Source: Acidobacteriota bacterium
GTDB taxonomy: Bacteria > Acidobacteriota > Terriglobia > UBA7540
Reading direction: 5' to 3'
Length of the DNA: 50,408 bases
Assembly (NCBI GenBank): GCA_003165315.1
Contig: PLSX01000242.1
Location: forward strand, 1-50,408
The notes under the pieces were generated by a model. It searched no databases and was not told the DNA's origin. It saw only the letters and a program-made list of their open reading frames with translations. Positions 49,604 through 50,408 of the stretch are shown piece after piece. The position numbers were made by a program, and so were the translations under genes. The stretch's first letter is position 1. Every line of letters begins with the position of its first letter.

Positions 49604-50188
49604 ATGTCACTGCTGAAACCCTGCGTTTTGACTCCGGCCCGTTTGCAACCCAACCGACTCAATGCGCAGAAATCCACCGGCCCCCGCACGGCTTTGGGCA
49701 AGGCCAGTTCCAGGCTGAACAGCATGCGCAACGGGTGCTGTTCGCCCAAATACAACCAGCGGTGGTACGCCCTGTTTGAGTGCCGTCCCGACTACAGCGT
49801 GGAATATATCGTTCATCAATTGCTGACCCCGCCAGAAATCCTCAATCCAGTCTTTTCCAACCTCATTGAACTTCACTGCGAACTAGAGCGGGAGGACCCT
49901 GAATATTCACGCCTCTTGAAGCGGCGCAAGGCGCGAAAGGCCCGACGGGACATCAAACGAAGCCAAGAAGCTATTGAAAACAATAGTTTAGGTGAATCCC
50001 AAAAAGCTGAAAGCTGGGAACTAATTGAAAACAGGCGCCTTAACCTCAACACTCCATCATCTACAAGAAAATGGGCTACTTATCTTCAGAAAACGGCTTC
50101 CAAACGCTGCCGCCGACCTCTGGATCTGATGCATCACTCCCGCAAGGTACTGTTTTCAACCCCAAACGCACCCAATTTAGGGGATTGA
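49604..50188 (+). CDS. Hypothetical protein with N-terminal NRLNAQKSTGPRT motif
   Basis: About 194 residues from the ATG at 49604 (GAGGCG eight bases upstream). The N-terminal block RLQPNRLNAQKSTGPRTALG, then KASSRLNSMRNG, is a widely seen motif in small proteins of acidobacteria and planctomycetes (recall, not searched); its function is unknown to me. The middle is a basic helical stretch (RLLKRRKARKARRDIKRSQE), and the C-terminus is also basic (KRCRRPLDLMHHSRK), which fits nucleic-acid binding. It has its own promoter. The gene is followed by palindromic repeats. Confidence 0.6.
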   Translation: MSLLKPCVLTPARLQPNRLNAQKSTGPRTALGKASSRLNSMRNGCCSPKYNQRWYALFECRPDYSVEYIVHQLLTPPEILNPVFSNLIELHCELEREDPEYSRLLKRRKARKARRDIKRSQEAIENNSLGESQKAESWELIENRRLNLNTPSSTRKWATYLQKTASKRCRRPLDLMHHSRKVLFSTPNAPNLGD

Positions 50189-50213
50189 CTTACTTGACTC
50201 ACCCGTGGCCCCC
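50189..50213. other. Short spacer
   Basis: Nothing notable between the stop codon and the first palindrome. Confidence 0.3.
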
Positions 50214-50218
50214 TGTAG

Positions 50219-50242
50219 TGTAGCGCCGACCTTGAGGTCGGC
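50219..50242. repeat. GTAGCG-plus-hairpin repeat
   Basis: GTAGCGCCGACC-TTGA-GGTCGGC: arms GCCGACC and GGTCGGC (50225-50242) after GTAGC. It has the same design as the repeat at 53-78. Confidence 0.6.
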
Positions 50243-50273
50243 ATGAGCTCCGGCGTGCCGGGCCAGGTCGGTA

Positions 50274-50320
50274 GTAGGGCCGAACAGCGTTCGGACTGGC
50301 CCAGGGCTGCTCGGCCCTAC
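50274..50320. repeat. GTAGGG...CCCTAC element, second copy
   Basis: It starts GTAGGGCCGAACAGCGTTCGG and ends CTCGGCCCTAC. The hairpin GGCCGAAC/GTTCGG core is shared with the copy at 4855-4902. Short flanking arms CCAGGTC and GACCTGG extend the palindrome. Confidence 0.65.
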
Positions 50321-50326
50321 TGACCT

Positions 50327-50371
50327 GGTGCCATGAGATCCTTTACACTGGGTGCCAGGACATCCTTTACA
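50327..50371. repeat. Direct repeat GGTGCCA...ATCCTTTACA, two copies
   Basis: Units GGTGCCATGAGATCCTTTAC(A) at 50327-50347 and GGTGCCAGGACATCCTTTAC(A) at 50351-50371 match at 19 of 21 bases, 24 bases apart. In the reverse direction they read TGTAAAGGAT, resembling ends of some insertion sequences (IS481-type from memory). No transposase lies next to it inside the window. Confidence 0.45.
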
Positions 50372-50408
50372 GGGGGCAGTATAGTACCCGGCCACGGGGA
50401 GGAGGCCG

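Noticed and set aside
49288..49755. 155-codon minus-strand frame overlapping the hypothetical gene
   Set aside because: It runs through the promoter and start of the plus-strand gene and has no family motif; a group II intron RNA was considered but no domain V could be found.

Overview
The window looks like part of a chromosome from a soil-type Acidobacteriota (class Terriglobia-like). This is inferred from gene content, not from a marker gene. The signs are an Oar-like TonB-dependent receptor with an N-terminal carboxypeptidase-regulatory domain, long choice-of-anchor-D (ASH) repeat lipoproteins, several Tat- or Sec-exported glycoside hydrolases, and many short palindromic repeats bounded by GTAG...CTAC. 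No rRNA, tRNA or CRISPR array was seen.

Layout. 1-3541: restriction-type island (Res-like helicase-nuclease, PD-(D/E)XK nuclease, small conserved protein), preceded by a palindromic repeat. 3546-4994: wreck of a cysteine desulfurase (nifS/iscS-like) gene on the minus strand, cut by the island, by a decayed antitoxin/PIN-toxin pair and by three palindromic repeats. 5000-6924: repeat-rich zone with a RAYT (REP-associated tyrosine transposase), its own REP copies on both sides, 64-bp direct repeats and a ten-copy 14-bp tandem repeat. 6925-13158: co-directional group of FGGY sugar kinase, glycyl radical enzyme, its radical-SAM activase and an MFS transporter. It looks like an anaerobic catabolic pathway for an unidentified polyol or sugar, and the enzyme has an unusual active-site motif. 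13244-14206: exported protein of unknown function. 14300-17557 (minus): TonB receptor. 18476-25346: two paralogous lipoproteins with 5 and 12 ASH repeats, each ending in a fibronectin-III domain.

25525-32379 (minus): a polysaccharide/glycan degradation block with a Tat-exported GHL6/GH42-like hydrolase, a CBM9-like protein, two tiny membrane ORFs and a large Tat-exported hydrolase-like protein with CHB_HEX_C-like and NPCBM modules. 32726-38104: nitric-oxide defence module with quinol-type NO reductase, RIC/ScdA Fe-S repair protein, two tandem Crp/Fnr regulators and a divergent 7Fe ferredoxin. 38367-40625: GH92 alpha-mannosidase. 40694-42031 (minus): MFS exporter. 42320-43051 (minus): exported protein of unknown function. 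43246-47919: tripartite-type efflux system (membrane fusion protein, ABC ATPase, two FtsX/MacB permeases). 48254-49054 (minus): NlpC/P60-like peptidase without a signal peptide. 49604-50188: hypothetical protein behind a clear sigma70-type promoter. The right edge carries more palindromes and an IS-end-like direct repeat.

The strongest candidates for something undescribed are the glycyl radical enzyme cluster, where the active-site Cys is followed by His-Trp instead of the dehydratase C-x-E, the ten-copy 14-bp repeat immediately before it, and the repeat-riddled nifS locus hosting an antitoxin/toxin pair fused by a one-base deletion. Family assignments come from reading motifs by eye; no database search was run.
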